Below, piece after piece: positions 1 through 8,647 of a stretch of DNA of 63,170 nt. Every line of letters starts with the position of its first letter. The first letter of the stretch is position 1. The translations under genes were made by a program, and so were the position numbers. The DNA lies in contig CAKPNI010000006.1 in the NCBI GenBank assembly GCA_934168355.1, positions 1-63,170 of the forward strand, read 5' to 3'. Origin of the DNA: an uncultured Clostridia bacterium. Its GTDB lineage: Bacteria; Bacillota; Clostridia; TANB77; CAG-508. The notes beneath the pieces were generated by a model. That model was not told the DNA's origin. It ran no database searches and saw only the letters and a list, made by a program, of their open reading frames with translations.

Positions 1-105
1 AATTGACTTATTAGTATAAATTGAGGTAAATACCTATCTAGCCTACTTCTTGTTAAGATTTGTTTTTGTTTACATATAATGAATTTTTTATTATTAGTAA
101 TTAAT

Positions 106-1113
106 CTACTCATACATAACATTAATATCAACTTTCCCACTAACTCCATCAACAGAACCAGTTTGAGTAAACTGCCAAACCTTATAATCACCAACATAAG
201 AGGTATCTTTAACATAATTAGCAAGCCAAACCTGATACTTTTTATCATTTTTCCATACTGCTTCCAAATAGGTCTTACTTCCATATAACATAGACTTATA
301 CCCTCTGCTCACACATTCATCCATAAAAATATCAGCCATGTCATTTATATCATTTAAGCTAAGTCCCAACTTATTAAAAGAATTCCAATTTTCCCAATCA
401 AAAGAAACATTTATATTACTATAATTATATGCTTCCAATTTATCGCAAATCCAATCAGCCTGAGCTTTAGCCTCATCAACAGATTTAGCATACGAAGAAA
501 AATAAACTGAAATTGGTATATTATTATCCATACAACCTTTTACATTTTTTTCAAAATAAGGGTCAATTGCAACTTCGCCATCAAATCCGTTTTGATATCC
601 CATTCTTAAAATTGCAAACTCCACACCTTCATTTGCTACTTTCTTCCAATTAATATCTTCTTGCCATTTAGAAACATCTATACCAAGTCTTGTTTTATCA
701 CTTTTATATCTGCTTGTAGCTTCTTTAAATGATATATCTTTTTCTGTATATTTGTAGCTATCTTTTACCTTTAGCACAAAATCTTTAGTAGTTACATTTC
801 CTGAAGCATCCTCAATTTTATATGTTAAGTTATATTCTCCAGCGGTATTCAAATCGTAATCTCCTATTATTTCTCTTTTAGGATTCTTATCAACATCATC
901 AGCACTCATTATTACATCTACCAAATTTTTATTATATCTTGTTTTTACTGTATACGAATCATCTAATACAATTATCGGAGCTGTTGTATCAGATATAGTT
1001 TCATTACTTTTATTTAAAATCCTCTTATTTTTGATTTTCATGATAGTAAATATTGCTGTTATTCCAATTACCACAAGGGTAACTGCAATTAAAACCATTT
1101 TCTTTTTTGACAT
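106..1113 (-). CDS. GH25 lysozyme with N-terminal membrane anchor and Ig-like domain
   Basis: Predicted cell-surface muramidase cleaving peptidoglycan glycan strands. Residues ~5-26 are one hydrophobic segment behind MSKKK, a signal anchor or uncleaved signal. Residues ~45-115 resemble a DUF5011-type Ig-like domain (GEYNLTYKIEDASGN). From ~142 on it matches glycoside hydrolase family 25: LGIDVSKWQ at the start, VSFDWENW in the middle carrying the acidic catalytic pair, and KVWQFTQTG..DINVMYE at the end. AAGGAG lies upstream of the ATG. It begins 16 nt after the metK stop on the same strand and is probably co-transcribed with it. The 105 bases from its stop to the window edge hold nothing recognisable. 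Confidence 0.9.
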   Translation of the reverse strand: MSKKKMVLIAVTLVVIGITAIFTIMKIKNKRILNKSNETISDTTAPIIVLDDSYTVKTRYNKNLVDVIMSADDVDKNPKREIIGDYDLNTAGEYNLTYKIEDASGNVTTKDFVLKVKDSYKYTEKDISFKEATSRYKSDKTRLGIDVSKWQEDINWKKVANEGVEFAILRMGYQNGFDGEVAIDPYFEKNVKGCMDNNIPISVYFSSYAKSVDEAKAQADWICDKLEAYNYSNINVSFDWENWNSFNKLGLSLNDINDMADIFMDECVSRGYKSMLYGSKTYLEAVWKNDKKYQVWLANYVKDTSYVGDYKVWQFTQTGSVDGVSGKVDINVMYE

Positions 1114-1129
1114 TATAAAAATCTCCTTT

Positions 1130-2269
1130 TTATAAACTTACGATTTTTTCCCAAGATAAATTTTCTTTCCCGAAGTGACCATAATTAGTTGTTAATTTAT
1201 AAATAGGTTTTCGTAAATCTAGATAATTAATTATACCATTTGGTGTTAAATCAAATTTACCTGTTATTTTTTTGCTAATTTCTTCTTCAGATATAGTATT
1301 TGTTCCAAAAGCATTTACATAAACAGAAACAGGATAAGCAACACCTATTGCATAAGCAAGTTGAACTTCGCATTTGTTTGCATATCCATTTGCTACAACA
1401 TTTTTCGCAATATGTCTAGCCATGTAACTTGCAGACCTGTCAACTTTTGTTGGGTCTTTCCCCGAAAATGCTCCGCCACCATGACGACTATATCCGCCAT
1501 ATGTATCTACTATTATTTTTCTACCTGTTAAACCGCTATCTCCAAGTGGACCACCAATTATAAATCTTCCTGTTGGATTTATGAAATACTTTGTGTTTTC
1601 ATCTAAAAGCTTAGATGGTACTATTTTATTTATAACTTCTTTTTTTATGTCTTGTTTTAAAATATTTAAATCGACATTTTTCTTATGTTGAGTAGAAATA
1701 ACTATAGTATCAACTCTTTTTGGCTTGCTATCTTCATATTCAACTGTAACTTGTACTTTACCATCAGGCTTTATATAATCTATTATGTTTTGCTTTCTTA
1801 CATATGTCAATTGTTTAGAAAGCTTATGAGCTAAAGATATAGGAAGAGGCATTAATTCTTTGGTTTCATCACATGCAAATCCAAACATTAGACCTTGGTC
1901 TCCGGCACCTAATAATTCTTGATTACCTTGTTTAGTTTCTAATGATTTATCAACTCCAAGTGCTATATCTGCTGATTGTTTTGATATTTTTACTATAATG
2001 TTGCATGTTCTGTAATCTATGTCAGTTTTACTATTACAATAACCAACTTCTTTGATGGCATTTCTTACAACTTTCTCAATATCTACTTCAGCATTTGAAG
2101 TTATTTCACCTGTTATATAAATTTCTCCTTTTCCTGCAACTGTTTCACAAGCGACTCTTGAATAAGGGTCTAAGGACAAATAGCTATCTAATATGCTATC
2201 TGATATATAATCACATAGTTTATCTGGATGTCCTTCTGTAACACTTTCAGATGTAAATAGTCTTTTCAT
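1130..2269 (-). CDS. metK: S-adenosylmethionine synthetase
   Basis: Makes S-adenosylmethionine from methionine and ATP in the cytosol. Full length for the family at 379 aa. Visible motifs are TEGHPDK near residue 12, GAGDQGLMFG near 121 and GGGAFSGKDPTKVDRS near 258, which build the ATP and phosphate-binding sites. Start ATG follows AAGGAG. It lies downstream of the acyl-CoA synthetase gene but behind a terminator-like hairpin. The short 5' region holds no SAM riboswitch, which often precedes metK in Firmicutes, so control is by other means or from read-through. Confidence 0.97.
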   Translation of the reverse strand: MKRLFTSESVTEGHPDKLCDYISDSILDSYLSLDPYSRVACETVAGKGEIYITGEITSNAEVDIEKVVRNAIKEVGYCNSKTDIDYRTCNIIVKISKQSADIALGVDKSLETKQGNQELLGAGDQGLMFGFACDETKELMPLPISLAHKLSKQLTYVRKQNIIDYIKPDGKVQVTVEYEDSKPKRVDTIVISTQHKKNVDLNILKQDIKKEVINKIVPSKLLDENTKYFINPTGRFIIGGPLGDSGLTGRKIIVDTYGGYSRHGGGAFSGKDPTKVDRSASYMARHIAKNVVANGYANKCEVQLAYAIGVAYPVSVYVNAFGTNTISEEEISKKITGKFDLTPNGIINYLDLRKPIYKLTTNYGHFGKENLSWEKIVSL

Positions 2270-2289
2270 ATTGATTTCTCCTTTACTTT

Positions 2290-2333
2290 AAAAGAGGCTC
2301 TTAAGGTAGGAAACACTTTTAAAAGCCTCTTTA
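2290..2333 (-). terminator. Hairpin after the acyl-CoA synthetase gene
   Basis: Inverted repeat AAAGAGGCTTTTAA / TTAAGAGCCTCTTT on the minus strand directly after the acyl-CoA synthetase stop, followed by TTTAAAG. Likely rho-independent terminator separating it from metK. Confidence 0.7.
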
Positions 2334-2336
2334 TAA

Positions 2337-4019
2337 TTATCTTTTTATTTTCTTTGTTGTTGTTTTTTCAAATTCTTCTTTTCTTATTTTTATGTCTGTA
2401 ATTTTTTTGTATGTAGGAAGTTCTTTGCAAGCTTCTGCAATATCTTCTTTTAGTTTTTCATTTATATTTTCAATTTTCATTTCTTTAACTTTTTCGTTAT
2501 CTAAAAATACTTCGGCACAAAGTGATACTTCTTGTCCAATATTGTTTTTTATTCCTTTAACCACAACTTCTTGAACATAGTCTAGTCCTAAAATATAGTT
2601 TTCAATTTCTTCTGGATATACATTTTTACCATTATCTAGCACAATAAGATTTTTCTTTCTACCATTTATTATAAGTTGGCCTTTTTGGTTGATACTTCCA
2701 TAATCTTCAGTATTAAACCATCCGTCTTTTAAAACCTTATTTGTTCTTTCTTCATCTTTGTAGTATCCTTTCATTACAATGTCACCTTTTACGCAAATTT
2801 CACCATCTCCGTCACTGTTTATGTTTTCAAATTTGATTTCGCAACATGGTAAAACCACACCTACAGTATTGCTATCATTGAATTTCAATCTATTAACACT
2901 AACAAGTGGGGAACATTCTGTAATGCCGTATCCATTAAGCAATGTAATTCCTATATCATTGAAGAATTTTCCTATTTCTGGTCTAATTGGTGCACCTCCA
3001 CAGATTATTTCTTTTAGATTTCCACCAAAAGCTTCATGTATTGATTTAAATAATTTAGCTCTTAAATCTATTCCTGTTGCTCTTAGACCATTACTTATCG
3101 GTATCATTTTTTTCAAGGCTCTGTCTTTACCTGTTTTTTTAGCATTATTCCAAATGTTTTTGTAAAATACCTCGGTAAAAGCTGGGACTAAGTATATAAA
3201 ATCTGGTTTGAATAGTTGTAAATTTTTTAATACATTTTTTAAACTATCATTTATACATATTGTTGAATGTTTATGTAATTCTACAAGTATTCCTGCAACT
3301 GCTTCATATGTATGGTGGTATGGAAGCACAGATAGGCATTTTTCGCCAATATCTGCAACTTGTAAACCATAATATACAACACTTATTAAATTGTGCTCTG
3401 TAAGCATTACTCCTTTTGGAGTTCCTGTTGTTCCTGATGTATATACAAGTAATTTTAGTTTGTTTTCATCATCTTTTAAGTCCGTATATATTTTGCTTCC
3501 TTGTTCTAATACAGTTTTACCCGTTTGTTTAAATATATCATAAGATAATAGATTTTCTTCGTTTTCGTGTCTGTTTAATCCTATAAAAAATTTGATATTT
3601 GGTACATTGGCCTTTATTTCTTGTATCCATTTTTCGTATTTTTCGGAATAGAATAAAACTTCGCTATCGCTATGTTTTAAAACATTTATAATGTCTTTAC
3701 AAGGTAATTCTCTATCTATTGGTACAAATACTCCTGTGCTTTTTAATACTGTTAAATAAACTGTAAGCCATTTATAGCTATTTTCGCCAATCATAGCAAT
3801 ATGTTTATTTTCCATTCCTAGACTTGCTAAAGCTGTTCCTAATTCATCTGTGTCTTTTACAAAATCTTTGTATGTAACTTCTACTATTTTGTCATGATTA
3901 ACATCATCTCTATATTCAAATGCATTTTTGTCACCTGCTTCTTTTACTGCTAATTCTAGCATTTCCTTTATTGATGAAACTTTTGTTACATTACTATTTA
4001 ATGCGTAATTTTTATTCAT
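2337..4019 (-). CDS. AMP-forming acyl-CoA synthetase (long-chain fatty acid-CoA ligase type)
   Basis: Adenylate-forming enzyme activating a carboxylic acid, most likely a fatty acid, to its CoA ester. Motifs: YTSGTTGTPKGVM (P-loop-like A3, near residue 195), YGITECSP (A5, near 367), GWFNTEDYG (A7), NGRKKNLIVLDNGKNVYPEE (A8 region) and KTTTKKIKR at the C-terminus with the catalytic Lys. 560 aa from the second possible ATG. That start is preferred because AGAGG lies six bases before it and directly abuts the first ATG. The nearby PlsC-like acyltransferase suggests a role in membrane lipid supply; the exact substrate is not visible. Confidence 0.9.
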   Translation of the reverse strand: MNKNYALNSNVTKVSSIKEMLELAVKEAGDKNAFEYRDDVNHDKIVEVTYKDFVKDTDELGTALASLGMENKHIAMIGENSYKWLTVYLTVLKSTGVFVPIDRELPCKDIINVLKHSDSEVLFYSEKYEKWIQEIKANVPNIKFFIGLNRHENEENLLSYDIFKQTGKTVLEQGSKIYTDLKDDENKLKLLVYTSGTTGTPKGVMLTEHNLISVVYYGLQVADIGEKCLSVLPYHHTYEAVAGILVELHKHSTICINDSLKNVLKNLQLFKPDFIYLVPAFTEVFYKNIWNNAKKTGKDRALKKMIPISNGLRATGIDLRAKLFKSIHEAFGGNLKEIICGGAPIRPEIGKFFNDIGITLLNGYGITECSPLVSVNRLKFNDSNTVGVVLPCCEIKFENINSDGDGEICVKGDIVMKGYYKDEERTNKVLKDGWFNTEDYGSINQKGQLIINGRKKNLIVLDNGKNVYPEEIENYILGLDYVQEVVVKGIKNNIGQEVSLCAEVFLDNEKVKEMKIENINEKLKEDIAEACKELPTYKKITDIKIRKEEFEKTTTKKIKR

Positions 4020-4038
4020 AAACATCCTCTTTTCTTTT

Positions 4039-4692
4039 TTAATCCATATATTTTGAGTTTATTTTGGTTATTTTTTCGTCTAGTTTATTTACTATTTTTG
4101 CGTATTGAACCATTTTTATTGAATCTATTAAATGTAATTTATTTTTTGCTTTGTATTTTATTTTGTGTTCTGTTGTAGACCAGAAGTTCATTGCCATTGT
4201 TCTGATTTGTATTTCTACTTTTACTCTAGCTACAGTATCTCCTATATTTATAGGTGTTTGGGCTATTATGTGAAGTCCTGAATATCCACTTTTTTTAGGT
4301 GTATTTACATAGTCTTTTATTTCTAGCACCTCTAAGTTAGAATTTTTTTCTATAATTTCTTTTATTTTGAAGATATCTGTTTTAAATGGACATACTATTC
4401 TTATTCCTGCTACATCGTTTATATTTCTGATTAGTTCTTCGTAGTTTAAATCGTAATTTTTCTTTTTCATTTTTTTGACTATACTATCAGGTGTTTTTAT
4501 TCTACTTTCTATATTACTTATTACATCATAGTTGTAAAGTTCTTTTAAGTTTGTTTTAAATCCTTCTAGTTCTTCTTTTGCTTGTGTCATTGCTTTTTCG
4601 TATATTAACATTAATGTTTGAAACTTTTTTTCTTGTACATCTATTGGAACTAGGCTGAGTAATTTTAGGTTTTCTGGGTTGGTATTTTCCAT
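4039..4692 (-). CDS. Small alarmone synthetase (RelA/SpoT-type GTP pyrophosphokinase)
   Basis: A 217-aa single-domain (p)ppGpp synthetase of the RelQ/YjbM type. Only the synthetase domain is present, with no HD hydrolase, TGS or ACT domains. Seen in the sequence: SRIKTPDSIVKKMKKKN, NDVAGIRIVCPF, KKSGYSGLHII, VEIQIRTMAMNFWSTTEHKIKYK, all typical of the nucleotidyltransferase fold. AGGAGG precedes the ATG. It sits 14 nt upstream of the acyl-CoA synthetase start, so the two may share an mRNA. The window also encodes a full bifunctional Rel (22942-25152). Confidence 0.92.
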   Translation of the reverse strand: MENTNPENLKLLSLVPIDVQEKKFQTLMLIYEKAMTQAKEELEGFKTNLKELYNYDVISNIESRIKTPDSIVKKMKKKNYDLNYEELIRNINDVAGIRIVCPFKTDIFKIKEIIEKNSNLEVLEIKDYVNTPKKSGYSGLHIIAQTPINIGDTVARVKVEIQIRTMAMNFWSTTEHKIKYKAKNKLHLIDSIKMVQYAKIVNKLDEKITKINSKYMD

Positions 4693-4854
4693 ACAATTAC
4701 CTCCTTCATTAGATTGTATTTATTCTAATGTTTGTTTGTTCTGTTTTGATGTTAAGTTTGTGGTTTTTGTGTAAATTTTTCCAATGTCATTCTATCATAT
4801 TGTGTGGAATATTGCAATTGGGTAAGATAATAATTTTGGAGAAATTTTGCAAAA

Positions 4855-4902
4855 AAAGATAAAGACACGAAAACCTAATTAGTTTCCGTGTCTTTATCTT
4901 TA
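4855..4902 (-). terminator. Terminator of the PlsC-like gene
   Basis: Near-perfect stem AAAGATAAAGACACG...CGTGTCTTTATCTTT on the minus strand followed by TTTT, overlapping the stop codon of the acyltransferase gene. Confidence 0.9.
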
Positions 4903-5757
4903 ATTCCATCCAGCAATATCTTCTTTTTCAATAAAGGTATCATCAAATTTCTTTCCATAAACTTCTTCATACTTAGCAACCTTTAACTCATAATCTTTTT
5001 TTCTCAAATCCTCTTTCTGCGCCTTAAAATCCAAAGAAGTATTAGGATACAAAGGCTTCATTACATGAAGCACATACCTTTGAACATAAAAACCGTCATC
5101 CCCTATCTTATCAGTATTTTGCATTTCAACAAAACAAGGAATTATTGGAACATTATATTTACAAGCATAATGATATGCTCCAATTTTTCCCGGACGAGGC
5201 TTTTTGTAGTTAAACCACATCTCTTCCTCTGGATAAATCAATACATAATGTTTTTGCTTTAAAAGTTTTTCTAAAGTTGGTTCAAAATTTGTTGATATAT
5301 ATTGATGACTCTTATTTATTGGTATAGTCCTATTATTTTTCAATAACCATCCTAAATATCCCGGCATAAATATATTTGTTTCTTGAACTATTATATCAAA
5401 TTTCCTTTTTTTACCAATTCTATGCATCAAGTATCTAATTATTGTATTATCTATTTTACTAAAATGGTTTGATGTTACAATTGCACCTGTTTTTATTCCT
5501 TTTATATTTTCTAAGCCTTTTATTTCTGTTTTAAAATTAATATATTCTGTTATTGAATCTGTTATACTTCTTGCAACCATTGTTTTTGCTTTATTTCGTA
5601 ATTTCTTTTTTCTACTATCATATTTTAAAATTACTTTTTCTCTTTCTTCTTCTGTTACTACATGGTCATGTAATTCAACTTTTAAATTAAAATTTTTGTT
5701 TTCTACTGCTTTTCTTATGTTTTCTATTACTTGTAATCTTTCTTTATCTTTTTCCAT
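4900..5757 (-). CDS. 1-acyl-glycerol-3-phosphate acyltransferase-like protein (PlsC family)
   Basis: Lysophospholipid acyltransferase fold. The HX4D motif is seen as NHFSKID near residue 97, and YPEEEMW..KPRPGKIGAYHYA near 180 corresponds to the PEG-type acceptor motif. 285 aa with a ~65-residue basic N-terminal extension before the catalytic domain, longer than classic PlsC. No clear transmembrane span, so it is probably peripheral. GGGAGAAG precedes the ATG and a strong terminator follows, so it appears to be monocistronic. The precise acceptor lipid is not resolved. Confidence 0.82.
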   Translation of the reverse strand: MEKDKERLQVIENIRKAVENKNFNLKVELHDHVVTEEEREKVILKYDSRKKKLRNKAKTMVARSITDSITEYINFKTEIKGLENIKGIKTGAIVTSNHFSKIDNTIIRYLMHRIGKKRKFDIIVQETNIFMPGYLGWLLKNNRTIPINKSHQYISTNFEPTLEKLLKQKHYVLIYPEEEMWFNYKKPRPGKIGAYHYACKYNVPIIPCFVEMQNTDKIGDDGFYVQRYVLHVMKPLYPNTSLDFKAQKEDLRKKDYELKVAKYEEVYGKKFDDTFIEKEDIAGWN

Positions 5758-5834
5758 TTTCTTCTCCCCTATATTTTTATGCGAACTTTTTTTATTATAC
5801 CATAATTAATGCTTTATTTTCAAGCAAAAATTGT

Positions 5835-5878
5835 AAAAACGTCAATAGACCGAATTTACAGTCTATTGACGTTTTTTT
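5835..5878. terminator. Bidirectional hairpin terminator after clpB
   Basis: AAAAACGTCAATAGAC / GTCTATTGACGTTTTT, perfect stem with T and A tracts on both sides. It ends clpB (minus) and can also insulate from the plus side. Confidence 0.9.
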
Positions 5879-8471
5879 ATTTAATCAATTGTAATTCATT
5901 TTCATCCAATCCGATTTTAATAATCGTATTTGGTAAAATTTCTTGTTCCAAAATCTTTTTAGCAATTAAAGTTTCCAATTTCTTTTGAACAAATCTCTTC
6001 AAAGGTCTTGCACCATAAATCTCATCATAGCCATTTTCTATTAAATAGTTTTTAGCACTATCTGTTAATTCTAATTTAATATGTTTGTCATCTAATCTTC
6101 TTTCCAAATCTTTAATTAATAAGTCCAAAATCTTAGAAATTTCGTTTTTCTTCAATGGTTTATATAACACAATTTCATCCAAACGGTTCAAAAATTCAGG
6201 ACGGAAACTTTGTTTTAATAGTGTATTTACTTTATCTTGAGCTTCTTTGGAAATTTCGCCATTCTCCCCTATTCCATCAAGTATGAACTCTGAGCCTAAA
6301 TTTGATGTTAAAATTATAATTGTATTTTTAAAATCAACTGTCCTTCCTTGTGAATCTGTTATACGGCCATCATCTAAAACTTGAAGAAGTATATTAAATA
6401 CATCTGGATGAGCTTTTTCTATTTCATCAAATAATACAACTGAATAAGGTTTTCTTCTAACTGCTTCTGTTAATTGTCCACCTTCTTCATATCCAACATA
6501 TCCTGGAGGCGCACCAATCAATCTAGAAACAGAATATTTTTCCATATATTCAGACATATCAATTCTTATAATATTATGTTCATCATCAAATAAGCTTTCT
6601 GCCAAAGCTTTTGCAAGTTCGGTTTTACCAACACCTGTTGGACCTAAAAATAGGAAAGAACCTATTGGCCTACGAGGGTCACTTATTCCTGCTCTTGAAC
6701 GTATAATTGCTTCAGATACTTTTTCTACTGCCTCGTCTTGACCAATTACTCTCTTATGCAAAATATCACTTAAATGTAGTAATTTTTCCCTTTCGCCCTC
6801 CATCAATTTACTTACTGGAATTCCTGTCCATCTTGAAATAATTTTTGTTATTTCGTCCTCTGTAACCTTGTTTCTAAGCAATCCATCTTCCTTGCTTTTT
6901 TCTGAGATTTCTTCTTCTTTTTCTAGTTCTTTTTGCAATTCTGGAAGTTTACCATATTTTAGTTCTGCAACCTTATTTAAGTCGTATTTTCTTTCTGCTT
7001 GTTCAATTTGAGCGTTTGTTTGTTCTATTTCTTCACGTAATTTTTGAACTTTTCCAATTGCAGTTTTTTCATTTTTCCATTTTGCCATCATACTATCAAA
7101 TTTTGTTTTTAGTTCTGCTTTTTCTTTTTGAATATCATGTAAACGTCCTTTTGAAATTTCATCAGTTTCTTTATTTAAAGCCGTTTCTTCAATTTCATAT
7201 TGCATAATTTTTCTTGAAATTTCATCTAATTCTGTTGGCATAGATTCCATTTCTGTTTTTATCATGGCACACGCCTCATCTATTAAGTCTATTGCTTTAT
7301 CTGGTAAAAATCTATCTGATATATAACGATGTGATAAAGTTGCTGCCGCAATAAGTGCATTATCTGCAATTTTTACTCCATGATATACCTCATATCTTTC
7401 TTTTAAACCTCTTAATATAGAAATTGTATCTTCAACCGTTGGTTCATCTACCATTACAGGTTGAAAACGTCTTTCTAATGCTTGGTCTTTTTCTATATAT
7501 TCACGATATTCATTTAAAGTTGTTGCCCCTATACAATGTAATTCTCCTCTTGCAAGCATAGGTTTAAGTAAGTTTCCTGCATCCATTGCACCATCTGTTT
7601 TTCCAGCACCAACAATTGTATGAATTTCATCTATAAATAGAATAATTTTTCCTTCGCTTTTCTTTACTTCTTGCAATACTGCTTTTAGTCTTTCTTCAAA
7701 CTCACCTCTATATTTTGCACCTGCAACAAGTGAGCCCATATCTAATGAGAATATTGTACAATCTTTTAATCCTTCTGGCACATCTCCCCTAACAATTCTT
7801 AGTGCTAGTCCTTCAGCAATTGCAGTCTTACCAACACCCGGCTCACCTATTAAGCATGGATTGTTTTTTGTCTTTCTTGATAATATTCTTATAACATTTC
7901 TTATTTCTGTGTCTCTTCCTATTACAGGGTCTAATTTTTGCTCTCTTGCAAGTTTTACTAAGTCTTGACCATATTTTTTTAGCGCATCATATGTTTCTTC
8001 TGGGTTATCTGTTGTAACTCTTGTATTTCCTCTAACACTTGATAGTGCTTTTAAAAATGCACTTTTTGTTATATTAAATGTTCTAAATAATTCTTTTACA
8101 TCTCTGTTTGCATCATCAAATAGTGCTAACATGATATGTTCAACAGACACATATTCATCTTTCATTTTAGTTGCTGTTTTTTCGGCATCATTTAATACTT
8201 GGTCTACATCTTGTGAAACATATATGCTATCATTTGGTCTTGAACCTCCTGTCATTTGAGGTTTTTTGCTTATTTCAGATTTTACTGCTTCCTCAAAATT
8301 TTCTGATATTCCTATCTTTTTTAATAGTTCTTTTATTAAGCTATTATCTTGCTCAAGTAGTGCAAGTAGTAGGTGTTCTTGTTCTATTTGTGAATTTTGA
8401 TTTTCTATTGCTATGCTTTGAGCTTTTTGTATTGCTTCTACTGATTTTTGTGTAAATTTTTGTATATTCAT
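5877..8471 (-). CDS. clpB: ATP-dependent disaggregase ClpB
   Basis: Hexameric AAA+ chaperone that resolubilises protein aggregates with DnaK. 864 aa from ATG MNIQKFTQKS. Domain order: Clp N-repeats (~1-145), AAA1 with GEPGVGKTA and DEIHTIVGAG, a long coiled-coil middle domain (~410-520), and AAA2 with GPTGVGKTELAKAL and FDEIEKAHPDV. The start at 8471 is set by AGGAGG eight bases upstream. An in-frame ATG further up (8552) only translates an intergenic repeat (KEPVPKEQ) and is rejected. Transcription should start near 8551 from a sigma-A promoter overlapped by a CIRCE operator, so HrcA control is expected. Confidence 0.97.
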   Translation of the reverse strand: MNIQKFTQKSVEAIQKAQSIAIENQNSQIEQEHLLLALLEQDNSLIKELLKKIGISENFEEAVKSEISKKPQMTGGSRPNDSIYVSQDVDQVLNDAEKTATKMKDEYVSVEHIMLALFDDANRDVKELFRTFNITKSAFLKALSSVRGNTRVTTDNPEETYDALKKYGQDLVKLAREQKLDPVIGRDTEIRNVIRILSRKTKNNPCLIGEPGVGKTAIAEGLALRIVRGDVPEGLKDCTIFSLDMGSLVAGAKYRGEFEERLKAVLQEVKKSEGKIILFIDEIHTIVGAGKTDGAMDAGNLLKPMLARGELHCIGATTLNEYREYIEKDQALERRFQPVMVDEPTVEDTISILRGLKERYEVYHGVKIADNALIAAATLSHRYISDRFLPDKAIDLIDEACAMIKTEMESMPTELDEISRKIMQYEIEETALNKETDEISKGRLHDIQKEKAELKTKFDSMMAKWKNEKTAIGKVQKLREEIEQTNAQIEQAERKYDLNKVAELKYGKLPELQKELEKEEEISEKSKEDGLLRNKVTEDEITKIISRWTGIPVSKLMEGEREKLLHLSDILHKRVIGQDEAVEKVSEAIIRSRAGISDPRRPIGSFLFLGPTGVGKTELAKALAESLFDDEHNIIRIDMSEYMEKYSVSRLIGAPPGYVGYEEGGQLTEAVRRKPYSVVLFDEIEKAHPDVFNILLQVLDDGRITDSQGRTVDFKNTIIILTSNLGSEFILDGIGENGEISKEAQDKVNTLLKQSFRPEFLNRLDEIVLYKPLKKNEISKILDLLIKDLERRLDDKHIKLELTDSAKNYLIENGYDEIYGARPLKRFVQKKLETLIAKKILEQEILPNTIIKIGLDENELQLIK

Positions 8472-8490
8472 TTTTTGATACCTCCTTTTG

Positions 8491-8550
8491 CTCGTTTTGG
8501 ACCGGTTCTTTTGTGAACATTGTTCTTTTGGGACCGGTTCTTTTTCGAAC
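8491..8550 (-). repeat. Two tandem GGGACCGGTTC-type repeats in the clpB leader
   Basis: Two copies of a roughly 30-bp unit with core ACCGGTTCTTTT lie between the promoter and the ribosome binding site of clpB. Close relatives occur in the leaders of htpG (52274-52335) and the response regulator (61597-61627). Confidence 0.8.
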
Positions 8551-8557
8551 AACTTTT

Positions 8558-8586
8558 ATTATATCACTTTATTTTAGCACTTGCAA
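8558..8586 (-). promoter_or_regulatory. Sigma-A promoter of clpB
   Basis: On the minus strand: -35 TTGCAA (8581-8586), 17-bp spacer, -10 TATAAT (8558-8563). The -35 box and spacer lie inside the CIRCE element. Confidence 0.85.
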
Positions 8587-8600
8587 TAGTAGAGTGCTAA
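8574..8600. promoter_or_regulatory. CIRCE operator (HrcA site) of clpB
   Basis: TTAGCACTT, nine bases, GAGTGCTAA. This differs from the consensus CIRCE inverted repeat at one position. It overlaps the clpB promoter, the usual arrangement for HrcA repression. Confidence 0.93.
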
Positions 8601-8616
8601 TTTTTATTAAAAATTG

Positions 8617-8642
8617 AAGATTAGATTTTTAGTCTAATCTTC
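8617..8642 (-). terminator. Terminator of the dGTPase gene
   Basis: GAAGATTAGA / TCTAATCTTC stem followed on the minus strand by AATTTTTAA, six bases after the dGTPase stop. Confidence 0.8.
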
Positions 8643-8647
8643 TTGTT

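Noticed and set aside
2270..2336. SAM riboswitch upstream of metK
   Set aside because: Only ~67 nt containing a terminator hairpin; no S-box fold elements.
7016..7207. Hydrophobic ORFs on the strand opposite clpB, secA, fbp and others
   Set aside because: They mirror genuine genes, lack ribosome sites and are Phe/Leu-rich, as expected for the complement of Lys/Glu-rich genes.
8472..8552. Longer ClpB N-terminus beginning MFEKEPVPKEQ
   Set aside because: These codons translate the intergenic repeat and leader; AGGAGG is placed for the ATG at 8471. The same artefact appears before htpG and the response regulator.
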